The translations under genes were made by a program, and so were the position numbers. This document shows, in pieces, positions 28,042 through 41,466 of a stretch of DNA of 64,000 bases (the stretch's first letter is position 1; the number at the start of each line of letters is the position of its first letter). The stretch spans positions 7,847,001-7,911,000 of the forward strand of contig JBAMJR010000039.1 in the NCBI GenBank assembly GCA_038501785.1, in the 5' to 3' direction. This DNA comes from Myoxocephalus aenaeus (lineage: Eukaryota > Chordata > Actinopteri > Perciformes > Cottidae). A model generated the notes under the pieces. That model did not search any database. It was not told the origin of the DNA and saw nothing but the letters and a program-made list of their open reading frames with translations.

Positions 28042-29120
28042 TATAGTCAACGCTGGATCTCTGTTTAGACGGATTAGTCGGAGGAATTGAAGGGACAGAT
28101 CGTTCTGTGCCAGAAGACAAGTTATAGAAAGATGCAGGACTTCCCCATCCCTGTTCCCTGCGTCCCTCCTCGTCCCTCATTCACACATCCAGACACTAAC
28201 AGAGCAATGACTCTTCGTCTACACGTCTACACTCCACCGTCTCGTCCCAAACTCAGCCATATCTCACTCATCTTGATTTTTATTTCAGGCTCTCTGTCTT
28301 ACCCAACCTTTAGTCGCCACCTTCCCTGGACTCATTTCTCCTGTGAAACATATTAAGACTGTGTTGGACCGATGTGGGACTTACCGCAATAGGAGTGTCT
28401 TTGGTCTAGAGTTGTCTCTGAGGTCGGTCAGTATGCTACGTTATCCCAAATGTATTACATGTTAGTTCAACTGAAGCCCGTCTCAGCACCGGCAGTTGCC
28501 GTTTCACTTCACTTGAGCCCACTCGCTGAAGGTGGATAAGCTATGGGATGTATTTAGACAGTTCTGTTTGGGCATGGATCCTGAAGCTGAGGTACAGCAG
28601 AAGGTTTTGACTGCTGATCTTTGACAACAGCACCGTGGTTACACTTGTATTTTTTTAGTTGTATTGAATCTCGTGTTTGATGCTGTTTTGAGGGGACATG
28701 CATTTTGACTAAAACTGAGTACATTTTGGGAAGTGTTAAAAACAGGCATTCATGTTTTTGGTGCTACTTTCCCAAAATGGATATCTGTACCTCTTGGCTT
28801 TGTCTTTCTCCTCCCTTTCCTCCCCTTGATGCCTTTTTTACTTTTTTTTTTTTTTTTTTTTAAAGCAACCCCTCCTTTTTGGCTTTCTTTAAATTTCACC
28901 TTTTTTTTTCTCCCTCCCTCGTTCTCTCTTTGCAAATTAAGGTAACTTCACTGTAACTTGTCACAACTTATTTTGTTTCCTGGGTTCAAATATTATTATT
29001 ATTATTATTGATATTGCAGACACACAGTTGTCGTGAGTTTGTGTATAAACTTTTCATTTTAATGTTGCCTTTGTTTCTTTTCACTCTTGTTAGAAAAATA
29101 AAGGTTTAGAATTGTTTAGG
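28042..29120 (+). other. kdm5c: kdm5c 3' UTR (inferred)
   Basis: Non-coding, T-rich sequence after the stop, with a T run near 28842-28861. A clear AATAAA at 29097-29102 probably ends the transcript. No coding potential. Confidence 0.6.
29097..29102 (+). promoter_or_regulatory. kdm5c: kdm5c poly(A) signal
   Basis: Canonical AATAAA about 1.05 kb after the kdm5c stop. It is the last + strand signal before the oppositely oriented pdzd4 3' end. Confidence 0.6.
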
Positions 29121-29226
29121 ACATGTTGACTCATTATTTCTCATCTTAAAATCCTCAAGTCCAGAGATCAATAACTGTTTCATAGCAGCACGAGATACTC
29201 CCAAAGTAAGTTTCATGATCACAGCA

Positions 29227-29232
29227 TTTATT
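29227..29232 (-). promoter_or_regulatory. pdzd4: Candidate pdzd4 poly(A) signal
   Basis: TTTATT on the + strand reads AATAAA on the minus strand. It lies 1.8 kb past the pdzd4 stop and only 125 bp from the kdm5c signal, so the two genes would end almost together. Confidence 0.4.
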
Positions 29233-31008
29233 TAGAAAAGCTTTCACTGGAAAATGGGTGACACAAAACAGACATCACAATATTGAACAAGTACACCATG
29301 TTTTCATTAACTATGCTAGCGTTTGAAGCAAGTTAGAAAGACGCACACGAATACAGTATGTTAAAGGCTATGTTAAAGTCTTTGAAAAAACATTTCTGCC
29401 TCAATATCAAACATGCATGTAAGCCAAATAAAAATCAGCTTTGTTCACAGGGTTTTCTGGACAACACATTCTTGGCAGTTATTGTCATTATAGGTACTTT
29501 TACTGGATAATCATCCAGAGGCTAGTTCTGAGAGCACATCATTGACAAAAAAAATCAATAGCAAAGTAGCTATAGACCCAATTAACAGATTTCATTAGAA
29601 GGAAGAATAATCAGAATTTGCAATGAAATAGCCTTGTTCACAGTCAACATTGAAATAAATTATTAAGAATTAAGATTCAATTATTGTCATAGTACATACT
29701 TTTTACATACATACATGAAATGTATTCTCTGCATTTGACCCATCCTTAGTATTAGGGAGCTGCCTTGAACGACGCCCGGGGAGCAATTTAGGGTTAGGTG
29801 TCTTGCTCCCTTATAAATTATATTTATATTATATATAAATTATATTTGCATACTGACCAAAACTCATTGGTCCGGAAAATAGCATTTTGCACTTTTGCAA
29901 TTGCAAATGGAGAAAGACTAGTATTTGATATTTTATTCATTTAAATGGCAAATGTGCCTTTTTGAATAAAACCTCAAATGTATTTGTGCTTTATTCAACA
30001 CCGGGTGCTCTAATTTAAAAAACAAACAAAACAGTAGGCATGTCCGTTGCTCTGTGCTTCAATGATTACCTTCTCGGCTAAAGTAGGTCAGCTTTTTTTT
30101 TTTTTTTTTATCGCTTTGAAAATTGTGCTCTACAGTCAAGTCTGCCTGACAGGAAGGCACCGCTCAGCTCCTCATTATCAAAAAAAGCATCTGTGGTTTG
30201 ACAATGATGATGCATTTCCTGTATCACAACCAAGGAGCATTTATACATGAACACTACAAGAATGAAAATAATGACTACATTAACCGGCACACAATAAAAT
30301 GTCATTCAACAAAAGTCCTTTATGGACGCTAAATATACAGTTTTATGGCACAGAAGTGACTTTCTCGTGTTTTCTCAGCTGCATGGTTCTAAGCCCCACT
30401 TTTTATTTTCCTCTTTTCTGTCTAATACACAGCAGGTGGTGCTGTCGCTCCTTTATATAAGACAGATCTCATGTGGTGACGCATTTCTAAATGCACTGCC
30501 TCCGAATATGTTATGGTTTCAAATATGCTCGCCTGTCCACTTGTCCATCTACACAAGCTTCTTTTTTGTCTTGTTTACTGGTCTGCGTGACGTCCGGATT
30601 TAAATGTGACAAGCCGGGGACGGGTTCCTTTGAAAGGATGGCATTCTTCATTCCAATTCATCCTGAAAATGTCTGCAAATTGTTTCCCTGACAAGTTAAG
30701 GTCCATTCAACCAGATGAAATGAAAGGAGGGATACAGTGGAAATCAAATATGCTGGAGTAGAATTGTAACGTGTCACTTTTTGTAATTCTGCCTTCGTAA
30801 TTTATGGAATGCATTTCCAGAAATGTAGCTTTGATTTGACAATATTGTAAATGTGTGTATTGCCTTTCTGTTCGGGATGAAGCGTACTGTTACTGGCAGT
30901 CACGGTCGTGAGCTTCTCTCCGTTCTAAATATTTGTGCCAATGTGTACCGAAGCAGCGTGTGTTCATCTTTTAGGCCCCGTCTCATCTCCCCCCTAACTC
31001 CTCTGATC
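29233..31008 (-). other. pdzd4: pdzd4 3' UTR (inferred), with a repeat inside
   Basis: No reading frame of note. At about 29665-29820 there is a fragment with TCTGCATTTGACCCATCC and GACGCCCGGGGAGCAATTTA, characteristic of an interspersed repeat widespread in teleosts (from memory). The rest is AT-rich. Whether the transcript really reaches 29.2 kb is unproven. Confidence 0.45.
29665..29820. repeat. Teleost interspersed repeat fragment
   Basis: Recognised by GCATTTGACCCATCC, GCCCGGGGAGCAATT and GGTGTCTTGCTCCC, which occur in this order in a very common fish repeat. It is truncated at both ends. The family is not named with certainty. Confidence 0.55.
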
Positions 31009-34000
31009 TCACACTGTGGTGACGGACAGCAGGGGGTTGTAGACTTTCTTCCCATCTGCAGAGCTGGACCCGTGGGCCAGAAGCTCCTGTATCGTGATCC
31101 AGTTGTCCAGGATCCTGCGACTCCTCTTCTTCACGCTCCTGCGGTGGCACAGCTCCAGGATGGAGGTGGGCTCCTGCTGCTGCGGCGCCCCCTGCTGCCC
31201 TCCGCCGCTCCCGCCCTGCTCCCTCTCGCGCTCCCTCAAACAGTCGAGGCGGCTCTGCATCATGAACTCCCTGCGCCGCCGCTGCTCTCGGGCCTTCAGC
31301 AGCTGCTGCTTGCGCTCCTCTTTGCTCCAGTACCGGCCCATCTTCATTTCGCTCACGGCGTCGTCGTCCGTCGTCATGCCGCTGCGCTCCTCTCTGATCT
31401 TCATGGCCCGGGCCTTCAGGAGGCGATCCCTCACGGGCCGCTTGGCCACGTAGCGGGAGCCGTCGCTGCGGATCTTCACCTTCCACTCCATGCGAGGGGA
31501 GGCCGGCGGCATCGGAGGGGACGAGGGTACAGCGCCGACATCTTTACACGTGCTACCCAAGCTCATTGGGCTGTCGTCGGCCCAAGTCTCCATGCTGCCC
31601 TCCCTGGGAGCGTCTCTGAGTCCGCCGAGCCGCTCCGGGGTGGACGGGGACCTCAGCTGCATGCAGCTGAGGTAGTGCTGAGGTGGCTTTGTGTCCGTCT
31701 GACGGCGGGACAGGTACGGGCTGTTGTCTGCACTGTATCCACCAGACCTCTCAGCGGTCCCATTGGCTTTGGGGGTGCGTCTCACCTCTCCATCTGAGCC
31801 CCGCCTGGTTCCTCTGTCCCGGGACAGGGACCTGACCTTAGCTCCGGGGCTGTACGTCTTAGCCTCGGCTCGTCTCCTGTGAGAGTGGGGAGAGTAGGCT
31901 TGGTTGAGGTTGGCTTGCGTCCCGTCGCCTCTCTCGACCCTGGTTCCTCTCTGCCGAGTGGAGGACGGGAGCTGCAGAGCCGCCAGAGGCTCTCCTCTCT
32001 CCAGGCTCTGTGTGGAGGGGGAAGGGTACAGGTCATTGACCAGAGGGGTGCTCCTGCAGCTCTCCCCTCCGGTGTTGTAGGCACTCGTGCTGTCCTTATC
32101 CGAGCGCTCCCTCTCTGGCAGCTCATTGATGTCTGACAGGGCGTGGTGACAGGACTCCTCGCTGACCAACGCGCCGCCGATGTCAAAGCGTCCAGCTCCC
32201 ACCCCAACCCCTACACCGGCGCCGTTCTTGTCCTCGAGGGGCCAAGCCTTCAGACAGCGCTCCCTCAGCTGCTGCATCTTCTGCGCCCTCAGGATGTTGC
32301 GGCACTTGAACTCCAAGTGCCGCAGCTCCTCCTCCAGGAGGGCCATTTCATGCTGCGTCAGGCTCTCGTTCCTGTTCACATCCAGCGAGACGCCGTCCTC
32401 CTGGGCCAGTGGCATCAGAGCATTACTGATCTTCTCATAGTAACACTTGATTTCCAGGAGCTCTTTGTACCTCTCGCACTCCTCCTCCGTCAGCCCGGGC
32501 ATCATCATTCTCACCGGATCTGCAGCGTAAGGCCTCTCCAATCGCTCCACCGGTTCCGGCCCTCCTCCATTAACACAGTCCAGCCCCAGGAGGGAGTCGG
32601 TGCTGAACTGGAGGTCCTGGGAGAGCAGCAAGGGCGGGGTGTCCCCTCGGCCGGACAGAAACTTGCGCATGCTGCCAGGCGTATTGGTGGCGTTGGTATT
32701 GGAGGCACTGGTGTGGTCGTCTCCCAGGAGGTCGTGTTCAGACGACTCCTCGTAGCGTGTGCTTTCGTCCGTGCGGCCCACGCCGCTGTCCAGCTCCTGG
32801 CTGTTGCTCAGCACCGTGTGGAGCAAATCGGGCGAGTCCCTGTTCAATGAGCGGCCGTGGCCTCCCAGTACACCCCCACCGGCAACGCCGCCCGGCCCAG
32901 CAGCCAGGACGGAGGCGCCGCTCCTCACTCTGTGACCGCCGGGGAGATTGACAGCGTTGTCCAGCGTCTCCAGGTCCAGCTCGTCTTGATCCAGCTGGTT
33001 GTCATTCTGGCAGGTGGAGGTGTAGGTTGTGGAATGTAGTTGATGGCATTGCATTGGAGGTGTTAAGGTCAATGTTGAAGAGACAAACAAAAGACAAAGG
33101 AACAGTTTGCATTACAATGTCAGTGAAGACACGTACAGCTCGTGTCCAAGTTTAAAAAAAACGTATATATTTTTAGAGCTTTTAAGACATTTTAAAGCAG
33201 CATTTACAGTTTTATTTGGGCCACGTGGGGTCAGGGAAACAAGCTCCAAACACAATATTGACATATCATCTTTGTAGTTGATTTGGTAAACTTATTAGTA
33301 AACCTGTTGGCTGTTTACACATAAGGCAGACATGGGGCGTTGTCTGTGTAAACAAACCAGAATATAGCAGCTTTAATGCTGAGTGCAGCACATTTCTAAA
33401 CCGATACAAGATCAGTGCTCCTGTCTGCCACTAGATGGAGCCAGTGCTGTGTGAGATTTTAACATCATTTCAAAAAGCTTTTGGAAATGGAAACCCATTG
33501 AGTAATTTGTCTGTCGAGGAAAACAAACACTCATTGCTCATGTTTACGTCATCCAAGCATTCGCTATCTAATAGCGAGGACTATTTCATAGTCAAGTATT
33601 CAGTATTGGACGATGAATGTCCATCAAGAATCTTTAGAGATGAATGCTACTTAATATTTTAGAAGTGTTGTTGTTTGTGAGCTGTTTACTCTGCTGTATT
33701 GATTGTCGTCCCTTCATCAAATAAAATGCAAATGCTTGAGCTGGAATAAATAAACAATTCACTCCTCGCAGCCCAGCTGATCTCGACTAATTGGTTTGAT
33801 TTGAATGCGAGTTGCAGTGCAGACTACAGACCAAGTATTGATTATCTTCATTCTTATTCGTCGACAACGCCTTCAGTTCTCTCTCTCTTTCTCCCTCAAG
33901 ACAACAGATCAAGCTTTAATCTCTGCTTGTGCATCTCCCTCTGATGATTCCCCGTCCTCCCCTCGCTCTGTTGAATCTCAATGTGGGACCATGCCTTGGC

Positions 34001-37000
34001 AATATAAATCTTCAGCCTTTCACAGGTAGTGCGCGTGCTCCTCGCTCTCAACACAAGGACATATTTAAATAGAGGAGAGGTTGTTTGTGTCTGCGGGTGT
34101 GTGTGTGTGTGTGTGTGTGTGTCTTTGACTATTTTAACAAGTGCTGTTTAAATCTGCCCTTTAGCTCCTTCTGCACAGATGCAGCATAGCGTTTCTTTTT
34201 ATTCTCACATATAATGTGTCCAACTGCAGTTTTTTTTAATATATATAGTTAGCAATGAAAATCCGTTTGATTGTGTCAACATGTGTCAAGTTGTATATTA
34301 TTTACAAGTCATTTGGTGGAGGTGTGTTATTGAGGGGCATCCGCTGTGTGTTACAATGTCCTCCTATCTGCTGGAGCAGTGACCTTGGGGAAAACAAAGC
34401 GGTGCAACATTTGCACTGTGAGTGCAAGCGCTATTTGTCTTTGCCTCTCTCGTCACACTATCTGTGTACTCATCATGTTTTTGCACCTCTTTGCTTTTCT
34501 AGCACCGTGCAGCTTGCAGTGCAGGAGGACACAGCCGAAGCACCGAGCTCTTCGTCGTGTCCCCTTTTCTTTTCTGTTCCGAATCTCACGACTTAATTTT
34601 TTCCCCAGAGCAATACCTGCAGATACCCTAGTAGCATGTAAAGTAATTTCTTGCGACATAAAGAGGGAGATAAGAGGAGAAGAATGTATTATGTTTTAGG
34701 TCAGTATTCAGACTGAGCCTCGCAGTGCTCTCTCCACCCCGGAGACTGCGTATCCAATTTCCTCACCTCTATCTCGGGTCGTGCGAGGAGCAGGGAGACA
34801 TTAGTGCTGTCCTCTCTGGTGAGAATAGCTACTGCCTCCTCTCTGTCCTGGATGTCCACTCCATTAATCTGAGAAAGGAAGCGGAGAATAAAAACTCAGC
34901 CAATGTCAGAAAAAGAAAGACCCTTCACACCAAGGCTAGATTCAATTAAGTGACTTGATTTAGGAAATAGTCAGGGAAAATAAATGTCTCTTTAGCTTAA
35001 TAGCATAAGTAATGACATTCAATCTCTTATAAAATGGTTTTGAATCATTTCCGCACTATAAGCAATTTCCTTTAATATGATAATATGGAAATAATAAGGT
35101 TGGGTTAAAAGGGACTTGACTATTGTGGACCAGGGGTTATCTTAAACTTTTGTTTCATGCAGTACGTACCTAAAGAAAAAGTAAAACGCTGTTGCTGTAG
35201 TATTGATAGCATCATTTAAGAAAATTTGAGCCCCAGTATATTTTAGAAACGTGTACCTGTAGGATTCTGTCTCCTTTGCGGATGCGTCCATCTAAAGCAG
35301 CGATGCTGTTTGGGTTCACCTGGGGGGGTAAAGAAGGATTTGTTGAGGAGCGTAAAGAAATGGGGGAAACTTTATTGCAAATTTGATTTCACAACATTAT
35401 CTTCACCTCTCCGACATATATCCCCAGGTCCTCCTCATCATCCGTTCTGTAACACACTGTCAGCCCGAGTTTATCCTGTTGACGAGACTTGTACAGCTCC
35501 ACCTCCTGAAGCAGTGAGAGAGGTGAGAGGATGTCAGACAGACCACAACGGGGGAAGAGTTTTGTCTAGTTTCAGTATCTAAAAGGCTCTCACCTCATAT
35601 TCCAGTTCGTCCTGTCTGTCCACTTCATGCTGAGTGATATCGAAGTAGTCAGTGGGGTCGTAGTATACGGGCTCTATGAAGCTGAGACAAATTCAGGATA
35701 TAATATTTCAATAATTGGGGCAGCTTTGAACTTCACGTGAGAACAGAATGGCACGGACTAGAACCAAGCCGGCAGATGAGCTCTGGTCTGACAGTTGAAC
35801 ATGATGCAAGGCCTATTAAACTGCTCCCACTCACAGTTCATTGAGTAGATATGGGTCCAGCAACGGCGGCAGTGGAGGGGAGGGCGGAGGGTCGGGAGGG
35901 GGTGGAGCGCCACAGGGATGCTGGCTGCTCTTGCCCAGGGTCAACATATGCTGGAAGCTGATGTCTGTTTGGGTGCAGCTGTCTACACAGTCGGCCATAC
36001 CCATGGTCACGGGCACTAACCCGCCGGGGGGTCCCGCTAGGCCTGCACGTCTGCGGGTCCCCCGCCTCAGTATGTTGGACAGTACAGGGTCCCGTATGTC
36101 CAGGGTGGGATCCCCAGAAAGGCGGGACAGCTCCTTTCCATTCATCTGGAAAACACAGTCAAAATCAAAATGGTGGAGGAGCAAATTTTATTAAAAGAGA
36201 CTATTTTTGGTAAAGGAAGCTGAACATTCAGTGCTACACCCAAATTCAAATGAGCTTAAAACATGTAATAGGGTAGCACATCCCACATTTCCAAACCAAG
36301 GAGGACAAAACACTTGCATGTCACCGGTTTATTTGTCTCACATTACGCGTGAAAGTGAAATGCAATTATTGTTGTCCTCCTTGATTTTTTTATTCTGGGA
36401 TATGATACCCCATCATATTTTTTTTAAATCAAAGGAGAAATGGTGAAGGAATACATATAAAAAGGAGTATTTCTTTAAATATGTTTTTTTCTACATACAA
36501 CAGAAACCACAACAGACAACGATTTGGAAGGCGGCAAAGTTAGTGAAGAGATAAACTAGATTGATGCTGACATGATAAAAGGAATGCAGTGGTGGAAAAT
36601 AACTAAGTACTATTTCATGCTGTTTTATACTTTTACTCCACTGGGAGGAATTGTACTTTTTAGTCGACTACATTTGTCTGACAGCTAAAGTTACGTTGCA
36701 AATGGAAAGGTCTGGACATCCACACAGGTGTTTTCACCCACGCTGATTAAGCCTCTGGTCAGGTGTGTGTTGAAGCAGGGCATACAAATGACATGACTTA
36801 ACAAAACTCTAACGAGGGAGATGTTAATCAAGTGCAGCCTAATTAGACAAGTAAAAACACCTGTGGGTGGACTATTGGCAAGCAGGGCTTTTACTTTAAC
36901 AACTTACTTTACTTGAGTGTTTTTTTTTACAGTGTAGCGTTACTACCTTAATTTAAGTAAAGCAAACTTCTTCCACCACTGCAGGAAGGGAGGAAGATGG

Positions 37001-40000
37001 GATGGACCCACTTGGGAACCACATGGGCACCACATGGGCAGTATTATCAAACATGTTAGTTCACAGAAGGAAAGCTAGCTCACAAAAAAAACAGAACAAG
37101 AGGGGGAGCTACAGCGACACACAGTAAAGGAAAGACTGAGGCTGTGTTGGTCAATAGGAAACTATAAAGACACTTCAGCAGACATATAAGTGTCACACGG
37201 CTGGCCGTGTTTCTACAGGCACACAGACAAAAATACAAAAGGTTTATTATATATAAAGGGTTTCAACGCCACATCACACAGAGCAAAAAAGCTTTATACT
37301 GAGACCTTAAATCGACCGTCGGCCTCAAAAGAGCACAACATGTTGTTTATGTGAGTCTTCTGTGGAGAGAAGGAAAGAAATCAGGAAAATGGTGGAGTTA
37401 GAAAGTAATTTACATCTGAATAGTTGGGAAAATACCAAGGGTTTCTTAAGAACCTTTTTCATAAAGGAGAGAACCAGAGGCAGAAAAAAAACAATATTCA
37501 AGTTAACAGCCACAGAGATAAAAACGAGTTTCCTGAGTACATTGGTTTTGTGCGCTCCGGTCCTCCTGAACACTCTTCTGCAAAACATTGTTATCTTTCT
37601 TTTGTGTGAGTGGTTTCCCTGCAAATAAATTTAAAAAAGTAAACGTATTTATATTCTGGAGAAACCACTTTAATTTTCTCTCTTTTCTGAGCAATGGGAG
37701 CTTCACTGAAAAGTATTATAATGTGATTTGTGCTGAATGTCACACTGTATGCTAGAAGTGTTTTACTTCTAGCATACAGTACATTTTCATAGTTCCTTTT
37801 TTATTTCAGAGCTCATTGGACATGCAGTTCATTTAAACATTCCCCTACAGTGTAAATAGTTGTCATGTATACAGAAGCGTCACAACATGTGTCGTGACAC
37901 TCTGGTGTTGTTGAAAGCCACATCACCCCTCTATCACACCACGGCTGGTTCGTACAGCAAGAAAGGGGAAGAGGGCCATTAATAATGAAAGACTATTGAA
38001 AATACATGTGGGTTACTGAACCAAAAACGTTACGGTTGAAATCGAGCAGGACTTACCACAAACCTAAAGACGAAAGAATCATTCAGTATTCATACCCGAT
38101 TCAGTATTTATAGCTGTTTTTAGTGGTTTGGCTCTATTGATATCTATGTGTGTCCCTCCAACGGCCAACCACTTTGGTCCAGAGTTAGAAATGTCCAAGA
38201 TTGCATAGATTGCCGTGACATTTGGTACAGTCATGCATGTTCCCCTGAGGATGAATCCTAATGACTTTGGGGATCTCCTGACTTTTCCTCTCAGCAGGTC
38301 AAAAATATCTAGTGAAGTATCTTCCTATCACCTAGTTGGATTGGCACCACACTTTCTTTTTCATGCATTCATGAGGTGTGGTAACCCTGCTAACGCTAAC
38401 TCCTGGCTTTTCCTCTATCGCAATCAGCAGGTCAAAGTTTTAAATTGTTCACAACCTTGGTTTATGACTCAAATGTATTCCGTTTCAATCAGCCAGAGAC
38501 CTGTAGCTCAAAGCGCACTGCACTGTTGGTTGAATTTTAATAGAATGGCAATTAAATTAACACATTTTCAAATCCACTCACGAAGACATATTAAATTCTC
38601 CTGATTTCATTACAGGGGACAGTCGGCGACATGATGATGTTGGTGTGCAGCTACTGAGCCAGACGGCCTTTTGTAGAGTGTCATTCATGCTGCACTCAGT
38701 CACTGACCTTGGCGGTCTGCGCCTGCCGACATCTTTGCCGCCATGCTTCTTCATTCTCCCGCTCCCTCCCTCTGCTCTTGTCCCCTTCCAGTAATTGCTT
38801 GTCAAATCAATGTTCCCCTGTGCAGCCAAGCACAAAAACTTTCTTGCCACATTCAGCCCCTGCTCCCTTTTGGTTCGCTCCCATATACCGATACACCACC
38901 ACCACCACCCTCTGGTCTATCTTTCCTGCTTTGCCATTGTGTTTCCATGCTCACATTCATGTCCCTGTCTGTTCTATTTCTCCATCCCCACCCATATCCA
39001 CTCCTCCTCCTCCTCCTCCTCCTCCTCCTCCTCCTCCTCCTCTCTCCTGTTTTCCAGAGATTCTGTTTTCTTTAGCCGTGCTGCCTCAGCAGTTCTGTCT
39101 TCCCTGTCCCTTCCCCATGGAGACGACATCTCACCCTCCTCCCACTCCTCTAGTTCAGTCGGTCCATCTCCTTGTGTGTGTGTTCGTCCTTCCTCACACT
39201 AATGTACCCTCATAAATCTTTCTATCTCTCCTAATGAGCCTCTTTACTTGGAGACAAATAAGACGCTTCCTCCCTACATGGCCTGCTGGCGATGAAGGAA
39301 TCAACACTGTGTAGTTTGCATGTTAGATTAGAGGAAAATCGCACCTCAACACCCTTCACCAAAGTGCATATTTATTTCAGCTCCAGCCTCGTGATTTTTT
39401 TCTTTCTCTCCAAACAACAGGCGGTATCTATTGTTCCAGTGCTTCTGACCACAGCTCTCCAGAATCAGAGAACGGCTGTTAGGAGGCAGCTCCGTGGTCC
39501 TGAGTGACAGGTATGAATACTGAGAGAGCGGGAGGAGAGGGGGATTTCTCATTTATTATCAATGAGAGGTGCTGGGATTGCTTTGAAGATGACTTCATGC
39601 AGGGTAATGGTTGTTGTGTGTTAGACCCGACTTGGTGGAGAATCCATTACACTCTTGCCATGTTCTGTTCTCTATTATCTATGAGTTAGGATGTCATTAC
39701 ATCTGCTCTTTATAAGTGACAAAAGCAATGCATATAATGAACCCTCAGGTGCACACCCATCCCCACACTCCATCTCAAATTCTATTTATTTGTGTTTAAA
39801 AATAATTTAAATAGTGAATGAAAAATAGTAAAACCTAAAATTCCCAGTCGGGGGTGCATGGGCGGTGGCGGTGGCAGTATCAGCGGGAGCTGAGGGAGAG
39901 GAGGGGGGCGGATGCATGAGAGATGAAAGAGATGCAAAGAGTTCGAAGTGGAGAAAAGAGAAAGCAAAGGCAGGAAGACACTGAAGGAGTGCAGGGGGAG

Positions 40001-40112
40001 CAAGGAAGAAGGGATGTGAGGGGCACGTAATAATGTAGAGAACGAGCTTTCAAGGAATTGCTGGGTGAAAGTAAACGGTGAGAGTCTGGCTCTAGGTTCA
40101 GTACTTGTATGT

Positions 40113-40155
<43 letters not shown>

Positions 40156-41069
40156 GAAGGCTCATGGGAAATTACTAAGTGGTTGATGCATAATTAGTCT
40201 TTTTCTGAAAGCCCCTTTAAAGAGCAAATTAATCGCGTGTGCTGTACAACAGGCGGAGAAGAAAAAGAGGAGGGAGACCAAGTCCACAGTAACGAACCGT
40301 ATCCTAAACGCATGTGGACAAATACACAAACCGTCTTAATCTGAAGGGTTTTCCTCCAAGAATCACAGAGTCTCTCACAAACCTGGTCTGTGTATTTCAC
40401 AGACCCCCCCTACCAACATTGAGTTCCACTTGTTTGGTAATTGATTTTTCTCATCTTCCATAGTTTGAAGGATGAAGCAGTCGCCTCCTCAGTAAATCAA
40501 TTTATCTGGAGAAGGAGTTGACATACTCCGACTATGACCCCTGTTGAGCTAATTCAAATGAACAAGCAGGGAGCGATACAGTAGGCCTCTTATAAACTGA
40601 TAACAGTGGGAAGATATTAATTTAAAACATTCTTTGAAATGATGGCGATGGAGCTAGCAAGCCTCAGCAGGAATATGGACTGTATGAATTTACATAATTT
40701 TGTTAATTATACATTATCGGTTGGAACAAATTACTGGTCGGTAGCAGAAGAAGAACAGTCTGTAAAACACATCACAGGCTACATGGCCTTACAATAATGC
40801 CCTCCGCCCTTTCTTTTTCCTGTCACTCCTTTCCTATTAAATGAGACATCCTCTCCATCCTTTTTGTCCCGGGGTCCATGTCAGTCACACGACTGAGAAG
40901 TGAAAGAGCAGGAACCCGACAGACACACATGTTCCACACACTAGCTGCACTTCACCTGAGAAAACCAACACTTTCCTGACATAAAAAGAACCTGACACGC
41001 CAAAAGGTAATGAGGTAATCTTTCAGGTGATGCAATTAACCTGGAGTTTATTTTTTCTTTCTTTATATC

Positions 41070-41150
<81 letters not shown>

Positions 41151-41424
41151 CTCCTCCACCACGCCCCTTAAGTATTTCTTTTTAGGTTTATTGATGGAGT
41201 CGTCAATTTTAACCCCTTCTGTCGCGCCTCCATAACTGAATGCTGGTGTATAAACAAATAATAAATGTAAATTTTTTCTTTAGGTAACGAGTTGTAAAAT
41301 ATGTCCTCATAGGTGAATATATATATTGTTGAAAATATTGTTCATGAATTAACAAATATCCTTATATCTGCTTATAACTACAGCATAATTTGCAATATGG
41401 ACCTCTTAAATATGCTATACAAGG

Positions 41425-41466
<42 letters not shown>

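Noticed and set aside
30853..31797. 314-codon open frame on the + strand
   Set aside because: From 31009 on it lies antisense to the conserved pdzd4 last exon; GC-rich coding sequence keeps the opposite strand open. No family similarity.
32143..32850. 235-codon open frame on the + strand
   Set aside because: Also a shadow of the pdzd4 last exon on the other strand; the pdzd4 frame carries all recognised motifs.
37744..37780. Hairpin considered as a microRNA precursor
   Set aside because: The stem is 16 bp with a 5-nt loop and does not extend, too short for a canonical pre-miRNA.
38709..39215. 168-codon Pro-rich frame in pdzd4 intron 1
   Set aside because: Produced by pyrimidine-rich DNA and a TCC repeat; no conserved motif.
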